A stretch of DNA of 64,000 bases from Patiria pectinifera (GCA_029964075.1 CM057148.1:32729916-32793915); one strand, 5' to 3'. Numbered from the stretch's first letter, positions 44,401 to 49,604 are shown. Numbers and translations: made by a program. The notes: generated from the letters alone by a model not told the origin.

Positions 44401-45566
44401 AGTTGGAAAATCTGAGAGTTTTCTTTCTATGCTGACAACTGACTCTAGAAGCATGAAAGGATACAAAGATCATTTTGCTGCGAGGGGATATGCTGGGCCT
44501 AGACCTGCATATAACCAAGCACATTCGTCACTGTATACTGACCACCCGGTGCATGCAGGTCAAGCCAGTGTAGTCTCTCATGGGTATCCATCAGGGTCAC
44601 ATTTAAATCATCTTCTTCCAACTAGACAGAAATCAGACGGCCAAACAAGTTCTGCATTCACACCACATCCATATTCCAGCCACTCGGTTTTTAGGATGCA
44701 GAGACCAAGTCATACTCTGTTCCCACAGTATATTGGTCAGCAAGAGGCTGAACAATTTGCAAGACAACAGTATCAACAGCACATGCATCACAGAGCTGGT
44801 GTGGGTACAGGGCTTACAGCTTACAGACCCCAGCCTTCCCACACGTATCCAGACATGGCCTACTACACACAGGTATGGGATGTGAGATACAGTGTTTTGA
44901 ACATCTGAAAAGCGCTATGCACCCTGAGGGGGTTAAACAACGGCATATCTCACATCACAGCAGTCAACAATTGTTGTGTTATATCGTGCCATAAGTCAAA
45001 ATGATAAAGACTTGTAACTTACTATATATGCAAAACATAAATTAAATCACTGCAGTGTAATCTTTGATAACTGCGAGTTTTCCTACCAGACATGAGACTG
45101 AGCGCTTGCAGTTCTCCGTCATGAGGCGCGTGGACAGGCCCTAAAAGCGCAGGCAACACTGAGGTAGTGTGCGCAACGTAGTTAATTTGAGTTAAATTAG
45201 GTGCAACGTGGTGTACATGAAGTTATTTACATGTACATGTATATGCAAAGCAGTGTATATGAAGTAAACGGTTATTTTTATGGACTAGAAACGTGGCTGT
45301 TCTAGACCAATGAAACTACAAAAAAAGTATCAAAGACAGGATATAACGATTACCTATTCTAATATGCTTGTACATTTACTCAATTACTTGTTTTTGTAAT
45401 CCTGTTGTGTAAATTGTATGTATTGATTTGTTTAAATCCCTTTCTTTTCTAGCATGGTGTTGGCAGTCCATTACTAGGTAACCAGCCTGTTGGGGGAGTA
45501 GGAGCGCCTGTTCCTTTTGATCCTACCTTGTTATCACATCCATCTCACATGCAAGGATACAAGTGA
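2271..45566 (+). CDS. CECR2: CECR2 homologue, bromodomain chromatin-remodelling subunit (13 exons, joined)
   Basis: Coding exons: 2271-2405, 18226-18332, 25249-25435, 26314-26456, 26606-26758, 28990-30022, 31297-31386, 32102-32219, 33271-33402, 39703-39860, 41112-41172, 42192-44872, 45453-45566. They sum to 5,112 nt, giving 1,703 residues and a TGA; every junction keeps frame and every intron is GT-AG. Order of parts: DDT-like N terminus (about 20-80), WHIM1-like (82-143), WHIM2-like (144-190), Lys/Ser-rich linker (190-538), WHIM3-like (539-586), charged helix (587-655), bromodomain (about 700-795), Ser/Gln/His-rich disordered tail. [27 protein letters not shown] and DSWPFL are near-identical to vertebrate CECR2. 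The known family binds SNF2L in the CERF remodeller and reads acetyl-lysine in the nucleus. Human CECR2 is about 1,480 residues; the excess here is in the linker and tail. Confidence 0.95.
2440..3505. mobile_element. Inverted-repeat element at the start of intron 1 (hosts a nested MITE)
   Basis: The left arm (about 2440-2700) and right arm (about 3280-3505) are reverse complements: CCTACTAAAGC(G/A)CGTCAAC at the outer ends and matching AATTTTGTACATGC and TACCATATAAAGC words inside. The left arm alone has a 10-bp tandem GCGTCAACAA x4 (2461-2500). It starts within 40 bp of the exon 1 donor. Confidence 0.7.
2714..3202. mobile_element. hAT-like MITE, family CACTGATCTC, copy A (489 bp)
   Basis: Ends CACTGATTTCTATATA and TATATAGAGATCAGTG, flanked on both sides by the 8-bp repeat AGCTTAGC (2706-2713, 3203-3210). 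The interior matches copies B and C. No transposase frame. Confidence 0.85.
3615..6063. mobile_element. Nest of four inverted-repeat elements
   Basis: The outer ends CTATTAACTGGGGCGCTAG (3615-3633) and its complement (6045-6063) bracket further palindromes: W (about 3634-4512), X (about 4521-5985), Y inside X (about 4547-5531), and the rest of the outer element (5986-6063). The word GG(C/T)GCTAG recurs at 3626, 4513 and 5986, as expected from 8-bp target duplications at one site. Confidence 0.7.
4547..5531. mobile_element. Element Y, inverted-repeat element inserted in X
   Basis: The TIR carries CTAGAACTATG followed by CTCCGCAGAGCGGAGCC. Flanking GCCAATTTA on both sides (about 4538-4546 and 5532-5540) is the apparent target duplication. 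A second, near-palindromic core centred at about 5060 spans 4965-5160. Short ORFs here are mirror shadows of the repeat. Confidence 0.65.
6090..6315. repeat. Dispersed GTGAC(A/C)AAAATCCCC repeat cluster
   Basis: GTGACAAAATCCCCACCC, GTGACAATCCCCGACC, GTGACCAAAATCCCCACCC and GTGACCAAATCCCGAC recur in one orientation, with an inverted GTGGGGATTGTCAC at about 6115. Confidence 0.6.
6654..7007. mobile_element. Palindromic MITE-like element
   Basis: Arms of about 150 bp (6654-6806 and 6857-7007) start with TCTGGAGCCCATATGCGCAC and are imperfect reverse complements, with a 50-bp spacer. No clear target duplication. Confidence 0.7.
7275..7365. repeat. Short tandem repeat GACCAATCACAGGGCACTTT x2
   Basis: Two direct copies of a ~32-bp unit within a stretch related to the CCAATCACAG words of the next element. 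Confidence 0.6.
7516..7791. repeat. Minisatellite, CGAGTTGG core, 72-bp higher-order unit
   Basis: Basic 15-17 bp units (ACGGTCGAGTTGGTAC-like) are organised into a 72-bp higher-order repeat present about three times. Because 72 is a multiple of 3 it makes repetitive open frames on both strands, which are not genes. Confidence 0.9.
7806..8271. mobile_element. Palindromic MITE-like element
   Basis: The arms carry GTATTATGCACCAAAAAATC and its complement at the two ends, then matching TCCTGAT..TTTGC and CAACATGG..AAGTTA blocks and GATGGGCCAATCACAG. The spacer is about 100 bp. Confidence 0.7.
8599..11862 (-). mobile_element. Penelope-like element, copy 1 (3.26 kb, antisense in CECR2 intron 1)
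   Basis: Flanked by a 15-bp direct repeat AATGTGTTTTAATTT (8584-8598, 11863-11877), so both ends are visible. On the minus strand it encodes an N-terminal region, a reverse transcriptase and a GIY-YIG endonuclease, the arrangement of Neptune/Poseidon-type Penelope-like elements. A short hairpin GAACTTAGCAAGTTC lies near the 3' end (8627-8641). Confidence 0.88.
9014..11634 (-). pseudogene. Penelope-like RT/GIY-YIG polyprotein, copy 1, frameshifted
   Basis: Pieces read on the minus strand: basic N-terminal region (from 11634), [14 protein letters not shown] and FYLLPKIHK blocks (about 10790-10560), RT core with [12 protein letters not shown] near 10080, then [18 protein letters not shown] near 9255-9308 and the endonuclease tail ending at 9014. 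Compared with copy 2, 14 bp are missing at 10374, removing the FDVS motif A with its catalytic Asp; 5 bp are missing at 9252 and 2 bp near 9450. A further frame change lies near 11020. It is dead as a coding unit. Confidence 0.85.
12178..12246. repeat. SINE body fragment (second copy at about 21560)
   Basis: CACTCGGGAGGTAACACACT through AAAACCTAATTTGATTT matches 21560-21630 almost base for base. The preceding ~110 bp (12066-12130) match a different repeat, the element X terminus ATAAATGTGGC. Confidence 0.65.
12250..14940. other. Intron 1 stretch, no gene recognised
   Basis: Contains a CpG-rich patch (12990-13110), a 64-bp tandem duplication at 13119-13228 (AATTGACGTGCCACGT ... TTCGTTATGAGCATGCA, x2), and a fragment near 13530 related to element X. 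The open frame at 12295-12747 has no recognisable features. Confidence 0.5.
14950..15160. mobile_element. Short inverted-repeat element, GGGCGTCGC ends
   Basis: GGGCGTCGCAAGG at the left and CCTGGCGACGCCC at the right are inverted; between them GGGGGCAAAAT and ATGTTTTGCCCCCC also mirror each other. Confidence 0.55.
15930..15965. repeat. 36-bp perfect hairpin CTAGCGGG(T/A)..CCGCGC
   Basis: CTAGCGGGTGCCGCGC, loop GAAG, then the complementary arm with one G-T type mismatch. GC-rich in AT-rich surroundings. No target duplication seen. Confidence 0.7.
16835..17515. repeat. Four ~145-bp tandem units each with AGGTCA clusters
   Basis: Units begin GTTTCCGGATGATAACTT at 16901, 17046, 17197 and 17340, with a fifth start at 17477. 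Each carries AGGTCAAAGGTCAAGGTCA or a near copy (17004, 17155, 17297, 17435). A leading GTCCGTCCGTCCGG and trailing CTGAGGAGTTTCAACAGC are typical of a widespread invertebrate repeat. Confidence 0.85.
17520..19300. other. Intron 1 end, exon 2 and intron 2 start: otherwise unremarkable
   Basis: Apart from exon 2 this is AT-rich sequence with short tacatgtac microsatellites. At 19060-19100 a short repeat (CCAGACAGGAGATTGAG) recurs near 45088. Confidence 0.45.
18226..18332 (+). CDS. CECR2: CECR2 exon 2 (DDT C-terminal half)
   Basis: Residues 46-80 plus two bases of codon 81. It follows a TTTTGTTTCTTAG acceptor and ends before GTAAGT. It encodes [17 protein letters not shown] and then a hydrophobic helix (NLVLQLLRG), matching the vertebrate stretch that follows LPDFEIE. 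Too short for a simple ORF scan; found by splice signals and frame. Confidence 0.9.
19360..19510. repeat. GAGACCGAGACCAAGAC degenerate minisatellite
   Basis: Six- to twelve-bp units of GAGACC/GAGACCAAGAC recur about 12 times on the + strand, producing repetitive shadow frames on both strands. Confidence 0.8.
19757..21487. mobile_element. 1.7-kb TIR element with nine GGTTACTCGCATTAC words
   Basis: Ends are TATAGGGCGATTCCA at left and TGGAATCGCCGTATA at right. Direct-orientation copies of the 15-mer lie at 19774, 20147, 20162, 20338, 20353, 20930, 20948, 20964 and 21127, three of the groups being head-to-tail. No transposase frame; a non-autonomous element is likely. TA is a possible target duplication. 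Confidence 0.7.
21480..21640 (+). repeat. tRNA-derived SINE, Ser(AGA)-like head plus shared body
   Basis: CTGCACTAGAAAGCAGG forms an anticodon arm with CTAGAAA as loop (AGA anticodon), followed by GTGGGTTCGAGTCCCACC, a good B box and T arm. The 5' half of the tRNA is cut by the right end of the preceding TIR element. The body matches 12178-12246. It is not a functional tRNA gene. Confidence 0.6.
21660..22555. other. Intron 2 stretch, no gene
   Basis: Unique-looking AT-rich DNA. At about 22207-22275 there is a GCGAGCTGCGAAGCAGATGC ... GTCCATCTGTCCGGGCGTCC segment, a common invertebrate repeat head related to the one at 16835. Confidence 0.4.
22556..23240 (+). repeat. 680-bp strand-asymmetric G-rich tract
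   Basis: GGGG(T/A)TGGG, TAGGG and GGGGTGGGG words occur throughout, with very few C. Many four-run G clusters could form G-quadruplexes in the CECR2 sense strand and transcript. Confidence 0.85.
23240..25248. other. Intron 2 end, no gene
   Basis: Holds an AATTCCGGTTTT/AACCGG self-complementary cluster (23570-23640) and three copies of a TTTTTTTTCAAGCA unit (24215-24295). The rest shows nothing recognisable. Confidence 0.4.
25249..25435 (+). CDS. CECR2: CECR2 exon 3 (WHIM1-like)
   Basis: Residues 81-143. The first base completes codon 81 (Arg). [18 protein letters not shown], then [15 protein letters not shown], match the vertebrate WHIM1 region ([17 protein letters not shown]). The acceptor is TGTACAAG; the donor GTATAT follows a whole codon (phase 0). 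Confidence 0.93.
26314..26456 (+). CDS. CECR2: CECR2 exon 4 (WHIM2-like)
   Basis: Residues 144-190 plus two bases. [16 protein letters not shown] and [13 protein letters not shown] are diagnostic of CECR2. In DDT proteins this block helps form the nucleosome-linker ruler together with ISWI. Acceptor TTTTTGTAG, donor GTAATC. The next intron is only 149 bp, the shortest in the gene. Confidence 0.95.
26606..26758 (+). CDS. CECR2: CECR2 exon 5 (Lys/Arg-rich basic stretch)
   Basis: Residues 191-241 plus two bases. It is almost continuously basic (for example [17 protein letters not shown]) and is a likely nuclear localisation and DNA-contacting segment. Vertebrate CECR2 has a basic, AT-hook-like stretch at the equivalent place, but no GRP core is seen here. 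Frame agrees with exon 4 (AA|G = Lys) and exon 6 (AG|T = Ser). Confidence 0.85.
26759..28126. other. Intron 5 first part, no gene
   Basis: AT-rich. The open frame at 27250-27612 has no recognisable feature. Confidence 0.4.
28127..28787. mobile_element. TA-flanked palindromic element, CAGGGTGAGT ends (661 bp, intron 5)
   Basis: TA|CAGGGTGAGT...ACTCACCCTG|TA. Long imperfect inverted arms (about 200 bp) carry matching blocks such as GGAACCC, GGTAGCACCAAACATAATAA and CAAAGAATATCACAATTTAAAC. TA duplication suggests a Tc1/mariner-type origin. Confidence 0.8.
28990..30022 (+). CDS. CECR2: CECR2 exon 6 (long Lys/Ser linker plus WHIM3-like end)
   Basis: Residues 242-586. The first ~295 residues are low-complexity Lys/Ser/Gln with acidic Ser clusters ([23 protein letters not shown]) typical of CK2-type sites. 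Residues 539-586 open with [18 protein letters not shown] and end [15 protein letters not shown], matching the vertebrate WWLLCQTEEEW...LSEDFLPEI block. The open frame runs upstream past the true acceptor TTGTTGACAG; coding begins at 28990. The 1,033-nt exon is far longer than the vertebrate equivalent. Confidence 0.9.
30346..30471. mobile_element. piggyBac-like MITE (126 bp, intron 6)
   Basis: TTAA (30342-30345) followed by CCCCTTCACGCCGG, and CCGGTGGCAAGGGG followed by TTAA (30472-30475). TTAA target duplications and CCC-starting ends are the piggyBac signature. Confidence 0.8.
31297..31386 (+). CDS. CECR2: CECR2 exon 7 (basic/charged linker)
   Basis: Residues 587-616, phase 0 at both ends (90 nt). 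It encodes [20 protein letters not shown], then MQLKREEE. Vertebrate CECR2 also runs into an Arg/Lys/Glu-rich helix after the FLPEI block. Acceptor ATTTAG, donor GTAATT. Supported by frame continuity, not by strong homology. Confidence 0.82.
31489..32004. mobile_element. TA-flanked palindromic element, CAGGGTGAGT ends (516 bp, intron 7)
   Basis: TA|CAGGGTGAGT...ACTCACCCTG|TA, same ends as the intron 5 element but a different interior, with arms of about 240 bp (for example GTGCTACATGCAGAACTT mirrored at about 31542). Confidence 0.85.
32102..32219 (+). CDS. CECR2: CECR2 exon 8 (charged helix)
   Basis: Residues 617-655 plus one base. [11 protein letters not shown], then [19 protein letters not shown], a Glu/Lys/Gln-rich helix probably forming a coiled coil, matching the charged vertebrate region before the bromodomain. 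Acceptor TTTTGAAAG has a weak pyrimidine tract; donor GTAATT, phase 1. Confidence 0.82.
32498..32937. mobile_element. hAT-like element with subterminal ACTCG/CGAGTA words (440 bp, intron 8)
   Basis: Many CGAGTAC and ACTTGCGAGTAG words lie near each end. Flanking ATGTGTAG and CTGTGTAG agree at 7 of 8 positions. The termini themselves are poorly matched. Confidence 0.5.
33271..33402 (+). CDS. CECR2: CECR2 exon 9 (pre-bromodomain linker)
   Basis: Residues 656-699 plus one base. Polar and basic ([17 protein letters not shown], then [12 protein letters not shown]). There is no recognisable domain; it is placed by GATTCATTTAG acceptor, GTAAGT donor and the frame fit to exon 10 (G|TG = Val). The vertebrate segment here is longer, so a cassette exon could be missing. 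Confidence 0.78.
33563..34140. mobile_element. AGGCC-ended TIR element, copy 1 (intron 9)
   Basis: Ends AGGCCCCCAAAAAAGTCTC and its near complement (CAGAGACCTTTTTTGGCCTT), each followed by TTTCTGGTATG. It is an inverted homologue of 58014-58386 and is interrupted by the hAT-like insertion at 33764. Confidence 0.75.
33764..33983. mobile_element. hAT-like MITE, CAGAGATGCCAAC ends (220 bp)
   Basis: CAGAGATGCCAAC at left and GTTGGCATCTCTG at right, flanked by CAATAC (33758-33763, 33984-33989). The paralogous element at 58014-58386 lacks it, giving an empty site. Confidence 0.8.
34141..35218. repeat. AGGTCA-containing repeat and short tandem repeats (intron 9)
   Basis: AGGTCAAAGGTCA-like words lie at 34358, 34508 and onward, with GGGGTCAT repeats. 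From 35050 there are tandem GGATACATTATGGTT(T/G) units and three copies of AGGGGCAGTTAGCTTTCC (about 35127-35200). Confidence 0.65.
35216..35237. repeat. (ATCTA)n tail of a retroposon
   Basis: AATAAAGAAATCTAATCTAA-type end, as seen at the 3' tails of many invertebrate LINE/SINE copies; the same pentamer array recurs at 37242-37259. Confidence 0.6.
35301..37243 (-). mobile_element. Penelope-like element, copy 2 (5'-truncated, intron 9)
   Basis: Nearly identical to the 3' two-thirds of copy 1, beginning TAAAAATTAATGTGG. The 5' end stops within the RT and is joined to a TAATC pentamer array. Two main minus-strand frames remain: 36555-37016 (RT with YIDDVFFIW) and 35722-36471 (complete GIY-YIG region). 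Confidence 0.9.
35722..37241 (-). pseudogene. Penelope-like RT/GIY-YIG, copy 2 fragment
   Basis: The 249-codon C-terminal frame (35722-36471) is intact and contains VIYLISC...[17 protein letters not shown], the GIY-YIG core with the C-x2-C insert of Penelope-like elements. The RT frame (36555-37016) is separated from it by a 1-nt loss near 36608 and lacks 7 codons present in copy 1 after SLLTFTN. Motif A bases missing in copy 1 are present here (near 37060-37075). Confidence 0.85.
37244..38155. other. Intron 9 stretch, no gene
   Basis: A 23-bp unit starting ATATCTTGGATGC is duplicated (37265 and 37297). The open frame at 37823-38158 is unrecognised. Confidence 0.4.
38158..39140. mobile_element. 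TIR element, CTGCTTCCG(G/A)TTAC subterminal
   Basis: The left end carries CTGCTTCCGATTAC and AAAAATAGGGTCGGT; the right end carries the complements of CTGCTTCCGGTTAC and ACCAACCCTATTTTTAGG. About 980 bp, no transposase frame. Confidence 0.6.
39141..39702. other. Intron 9 end, poly-C repeat debris
   Basis: Two long C runs (about 39251-39269 and 39464-39476) in sequence related to 50100-50340. Confidence 0.5.
39703..39860 (+). CDS. CECR2: CECR2 exon 10 (bromodomain, helix Z and ZA loop)
   Basis: Residues 700-752. [20 protein letters not shown] matches vertebrate [20 protein letters not shown], with the WPF shelf present. The next stretch reads [12 protein letters not shown] where most bromodomains, CECR2 included, have PMD-I/L. 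The Asp to Cys change is directly visible and unusual. Acceptor CCTCAATAG, donor GTACAT, phase 0. Confidence 0.95.
39911..40518. mobile_element. TIR element in intron 10, TTGTTATACCACGGTAATAG ends
   Basis: The left terminus TTGTTATACCACGGTAATAG is mirrored by CTATTACTGTGGTATAACAA at right. The start lies 50 bp after the exon 10 donor. Confidence 0.7.
40521..40660. mobile_element. 140-bp palindrome, CAATTGTTGCCTGCTGTG ends
   Basis: Arms CAATTGTTGCCTGCTGTG and CACCCGAGGGGGCAAATGG mirror each other around 40590. It directly abuts the preceding element. A degenerate relative lies at 44911-44990. Confidence 0.7.
40661..42191. other. Introns 10 (end) and 11 around exon 11, no other gene
   Basis: Intron 11 has four scattered copies of CCTCAATCCTGCAAATTCCT-like words (41636-41970). 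Confidence 0.45.
41112..41172 (+). CDS. CECR2: CECR2 exon 11 (bromodomain helix B, acetyl-lysine Asn)
   Basis: Residues 753-772 plus one base (61 nt). [20 protein letters not shown] carries the conserved YN pair; Asn768 is the expected acetyl-lysine-binding residue. Vertebrate CECR2 has the corresponding MKTMFRNCRKYNGESS. Acceptor TTTCTATAG, donor GTAAGT, phase 1. Confidence 0.95.
42192..44872 (+). CDS. CECR2: CECR2 exon 12 (bromodomain helix C plus long disordered tail)
   Basis: Residues 773-1666. It begins [20 protein letters not shown], completing the bromodomain (vertebrate EYTKMSDNL). The remaining ~870 residues are rich in Ser, Gln, His and Pro with no recognised domain, like the vertebrate tail. 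Early acidic/Ser repeats ([20 protein letters not shown]) suggest phosphorylation. The open frame continues into the intron to 44908, but the donor AG|GTATGG at 44872 gives an in-frame join to exon 13. Confidence 0.92.
44873..45452. other. Intron 12
   Basis: Contains short repeat pieces related to 40521-40660 and to 19060. No coding signal beyond a 36-nt readthrough of exon 12. Confidence 0.5.
45453..45566 (+). CDS. CECR2: CECR2 exon 13 (C terminus and stop)
   Basis: Residues 1667-1703 and TGA at 45564-45566. Acceptor TTTCTTTTCTAG is strong. The peptide is Gly/Pro-rich and ends HPSHMQGYK. It is placed by phase 0 continuity with exon 12 and similar composition. Reading through the exon 12 donor instead would give a short isoform ending at 44908. 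Confidence 0.8.
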   Translation, partial: HGVGSPLLGNQPVGGVGAPVPFDPTLLSHPSHMQGYK

Positions 45567-45947
45567 CATCACACGTTTACCTCTGGCAGCCTTACTGAGT
45601 AGGTGTACAGGTACACACAAACACATAGTTTGAAGTTGGTGGGGTGGTTTATTTTTTGGGGGGGGGATGTTGGCGGGTATCTTTTTTTCACAAATCTTTG
45701 TTTAATATTTCATTTTGATAATTTTTCTTTGGGATCAACTGAAGTTTTAAATCCCAAGTTGCTCATCAAATAACCAGTGAATATCTGCCTAGGGAACAAG
45801 TCAGCCAATCATAATTTGTGTAGTTTATATTGCACACATGTATGCATGTGTGTAGGCATGTATATGCCATACTTAAGATGATACAGAAAGGTGATTTTAG
45901 GTGATGTAGACAAGGAAACATACCTCTTTGCATGATAGAAAGATCCT
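45567..45947 (+). other. CECR2 3' UTR, start
   Basis: Follows the stop codon. No AATAAA lies before the hAT-like element at 45948, so the UTR either includes that element or ends at a non-canonical signal. ATTAAA at about 48710 and AATAAA at about 48796 are candidates for a distal end. Confidence 0.4.
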
Positions 45948-46910
45948 CAGAGTTGTAACGAGTCACTGATTTTTGTGACTCGAGTCGAGTCGAGTCATTT
46001 TAAAGAAGTGACTCGAGTCGAGTCGAGTCATTAGGTCAACAAGGTCGAGTCGAGTCGAGTCACAGAGTGTGGTCGAGTCAGTCACAAATATTTGAACACT
46101 AAATTACAATAAAAAGCAACAAACACAAGAGAGAAATAATACAAGGCACCAGTCTATTACGGAAATCCAAAGACATAAAGTATGCTGTATGGTACCCAAC
46201 CAACAGTTTCCATTGCTAGCTCACGTCACAGATAAGAAGATGTGAAACTTCGGTCTTGTAACTGGTTTGGCTTCGGGTCTAGATTTTGTTGTTCGCTGAT
46301 CGCTGACAACGTTAAAACCTAATTGCATTATACAAAACTGTTTCTGATTATTTAAAGGTGGGCCCGTCCGTATCCATTTTTTTTTTGTGAAATCGGGACA
46401 TGAATTTAGCCAGCGTTCCAACAAGAACTTCAAAATCGCCCGAAACCAATGATGAAACCACGGATTGAGAAATGCGTTTTAAGTCTGGTTCCGGGTTTAG
46501 CATTACATGCTATAGAACCACAAGGTGGGAGTCCGCGACACGTGTATGTTTGTTGTTTCATTATGGAGGAAGGAAACAGACCGCCGCTGTATATAAACGT
46601 ACATTATTCGCGAACATTAACGTGACGTGAACAAAAACTGGCAACGCGAACGGCGCAGCGTAAGTCATTGCAAATATTTTTCGCAAGTAAGTTTTGCTTT
46701 TATTTTGGGACTCGAGTCTTATTAGCCTTCCTCGAGTCGAGTCGAGTCATTCTGATGAGGGACTCGAGTCGAGTCGAGTCATTTATTCATGAGTGACTCG
46801 TCGTCGAGGGAGTCATTTACCCGTCGGGACTCGAGTCGAGTCGAGTCGCCAAAAAATGTGACTCGAGTCGGACTCGAGTCGAGTCATTGACTCGAGTCAT
46901 TACAACTCTG
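45948..46910. mobile_element. hAT-like non-autonomous element with GACTCGAGTC arrays (963 bp)
   Basis: Ends CAGAGTTGTAACGAGTC and its near complement, flanked by a perfect 8-bp duplication AAGATCCT (45940-45947, 46911-46918). Arrays of GACTCGAGTCGAGTC lie at 45968-46085 and 46718-46905. No transposase frame in between. Confidence 0.9.
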
Positions 46911-46918
46911 AAGATCCT

Positions 46919-47528
46919 ACAACATAAATGTGCTCCTTATATTTTGAAGTACTGATGTTTCTTTAATGTGAATAAGATGGTGGCAATAATACAAATGGTT
47001 TTAAATGTGTTTGTCACAATCGTATTAATAGAATGCACCTTTCATGTAGCTAACTTTTAATCTTAAATTGTGTATATGGTTTGTATTAGTTCAATATTCT
47101 CAATACAAACATTGCTGGCAATTTTGTGAAAACATGATACCAGTTTTGTACTGTGAATATTTAAAACTTGATCATACTTTTTCTTCTGTACACTGTTAAT
47201 TTTTAAAGAGAAATTTAAACCAGAGAGATCATTTTTTTTAATCAAGTAATGATTATTTCAGTTTGCTATTTCCCTTGCAATGTTAATATTGATGTTTGAA
47301 AAAAAGGAATATATTTCCCCCAAGTTATGCCAGCAGGCACTCAATCCTGTAATAACAAGTGTATGGTCATTACTTATGTCACAGAAATGAATATTCACTT
47401 TGTTATATGAAATAGAGTACAGTGTCTATAGCAACATGTCACTGTAACCACCAATGGCCAAAGTGCACAGAAGTGTTTTTTTAATATTTCTTTATTCGAA
47501 AATCAGAGCAAATTTCCATGTACTTGCT
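46919..47528. other. AT-rich DNA, possible CECR2 3' UTR continuation
   Basis: No repeat or gene recognised. Confidence 0.35.
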
Positions 47529-48024
47529 AAAGTCCATCATTTGCAGCCATCCAAAAAGTAACTGGCCTAATTATTGTTGAAAAACAAACTTGGTTGAAAG
47601 ATAGTAAGGGAACTAAACTCTCTGTGAAATGATTCTTTCTGGGAAGCTGTCATTTTGAAGTAATCAACGAAAGAAGGCATTTCCAACGGTGCCAACGGTG
47701 CGTCTTAAGACGCACCGAAGGAAAATTTAAATTCGTAGTTCGTTTTGTTATTCGGCGAAGCGCGCGCGGTTGCTATAAATCGTCGGATCAGTGCGCGTCG
47801 TCGCGTATAGCTGCAATTCAAAACAATTCAAAACATGATTCAGTAACTTTTGATTTGAAATTGAGATCCTAGAATGCTGTTTTTCTCGGAATATACAGCT
47901 GAAGCTTAGCTGAAACTTCATCAGGTTAGTTGTTCAGTATCTTTCATTAGATTTTGAACACTTTTGTTGCTTCAAACGAACAAAATATTTATGCACAAAT
48001 TACAAATGATGAACTATATCTTTA
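47529..48024. mobile_element. TIR element, TCCATCATTTG ends, uninterrupted copy
   Basis: The left end AAAGTCCATCATTTGCAGCC is mirrored at right by CAAATGATGAACTATATCTTT. Carries the hairpin GGTGCGTCTTAAGACGCACC (about 47696-47715). Homologous, inverted, to 62015-63575. Confidence 0.7.
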
Positions 48025-48907
48025 AATACTACTTTAAAAAAAAATGGAACTTCCTTGATTTCTCTCATATTTTTTTATGTGTTATGGTTGTAAATGTGAA
48101 GTGCAGTATTCTTTTTCATTTCCATTTTTTGCTTTTTGACAGTTGTTTGATGATAAAGCACGTTAGATAGGTAATGATATAGCCTTGGTCAAGGCGTTCG
48201 TCGTTCGTCGATAGGTTCTTTATGCATAAGAAATCACATAGACTCATAATGTGACCATTGTGCATCACTACATGTATATCAATGTTATGATTCTTGTTTG
48301 AGTACATGTAGTTGTGTTTATTACAGAAATAGTCTGATATAGTAATTGGGAAGGGTACCTTCCCCATTCAATGCTTTTGCCAAGTATCCCAACCCCCGAC
48401 ACAGATTAAAACTAAAACAAAGATGGATTAAAATGAACGAGGCTGGAAATGGATCAGGAATAGGAAAGTTGTTTCTTAGACCCAATTGTAGCTTCTTTAT
48501 ACTGTTTATATAACAATTACTGTTTGAATGCAAGGATTAAGCAATTTTTTTCAAAATATTTACAACTTTTATATCCACTTAACCTGCAATTTCCAACCTT
48601 CTTGGACTGCAATACTTGATCAATTCCATTGACGTTTTACATAACCACGTGATTAGGCCATGTTAATTCTACATTTTGTATTTGTGTTCTCTCATGAAAT
48701 GTACTGTGTAAATCAATATTAAACTGAAGTAATAAGTGCCACTCCCAGTCCAAAAATGACAATCTATTTCTTGTAGTAGTTGCGATCATTGCTGAAATAA
48801 ATTGGTTTCAGTTGTGACACAGAATCAAATGACATGCAAAATGAACCCTTATTTACTCTGATTTTTAGGGATACAGGTAGAGCTTGTGTTTTGTACACAA
48901 TTGTTAA
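48025..48907. other. AT-rich DNA, no gene
   Basis: Includes the candidate polyadenylation signals ATTAAA (about 48710) and AATAAA (about 48796). Confidence 0.35.
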
Positions 48908-48909
48908 TA

Positions 48910-49057
48910 CAGTCAAACCTCGTTAATAAGTGGTCCTTCCGACTTTGCAGATCACCTTGTTATAGCAAGAATCTTGTATTATCCGGAATGAAAACAATGA
49001 AGAGGGTGATCAGCAGAATGTTGTATTAACAGTGCTCTTATTAACTAGGTTCGACTG
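48910..49057. mobile_element. pogo/Tigger-like MITE (148 bp)
   Basis: TA|CAGTCAAACCTCGTTAATAAG and CTTATTAACTAGGTTCGACTG|TA. The CAGTCAAACCTCG-type end with TA duplication is typical of pogo-group MITEs. Confidence 0.75.
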
Positions 49058-49194
49058 TACATTGTATTTGGAATGTACTTGAGAAGTTTACCATCTATGC
49101 AGATTTAATGTGACATTTCTTTTATACCGGTACTTCAAGTACATGTAGTTCTCACATTGATTGCCACAGCCTGCCATCTCCCATTTCGCCCATA

Positions 49195-49600
49195 TCTATT
49201 GAATATTATACAAATATCGAGTGGATCAGCGTGGAATGGGAGGAATATTATCGCAAGGTGAAATCTGGACTTTTCCATTTCAAGAGGCGAAGCCGAGTGA
49301 ACTGGAAAAGTCCAGATTTTACCGACCGATAATATTCCTCCCATTTCACAATTTAAAGCCACTCAATATTTGTTTTATATAACTGACGTATAGATGCTTG
49401 TCATTTGATATTTTTGAACTTCTATTTGAATACAAAATTGGTGAAAAATGTATTTCTCTCTTCCAAACCACCCCTTCATGAAATGTTTGAACCCAACGCT
49501 GTAGCGCTGGCTCTTTGGAACAATACGCGCAACGCTGAACGCCTCAGCGTGGAACGGGAGGAATATTATCGCAAGCATATAGCGGCGGGGGGGGGGGGGG
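49195..49600. repeat. Dispersed repeat with internal palindrome, copy 1
   Basis: A palindrome around 49285 (GGAATGGGAGGAATATTATC mirrored) leads into a ~260-bp block (ATGTATTTCTCTCTTCCAAA to AATACGCGCAACGCTGAACG) shared with 52459-52735 and 59400-59640. Confidence 0.7.
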
Positions 49601-49604
49601 GGAT

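Noticed and set aside
44873-44908. Exon 12 readthrough ending at 44908
   Set aside because: A GTATGG donor at 44872 gives a clean join to exon 13; kept only as a possible short isoform.
47697-47715. GGTGCGTCTTAAGACGCACC as another micro-element
   Set aside because: Its paralogue at 63388-63411 keeps the same hairpin arms, so it belongs to the host TIR element, and no 8-bp flank exists.
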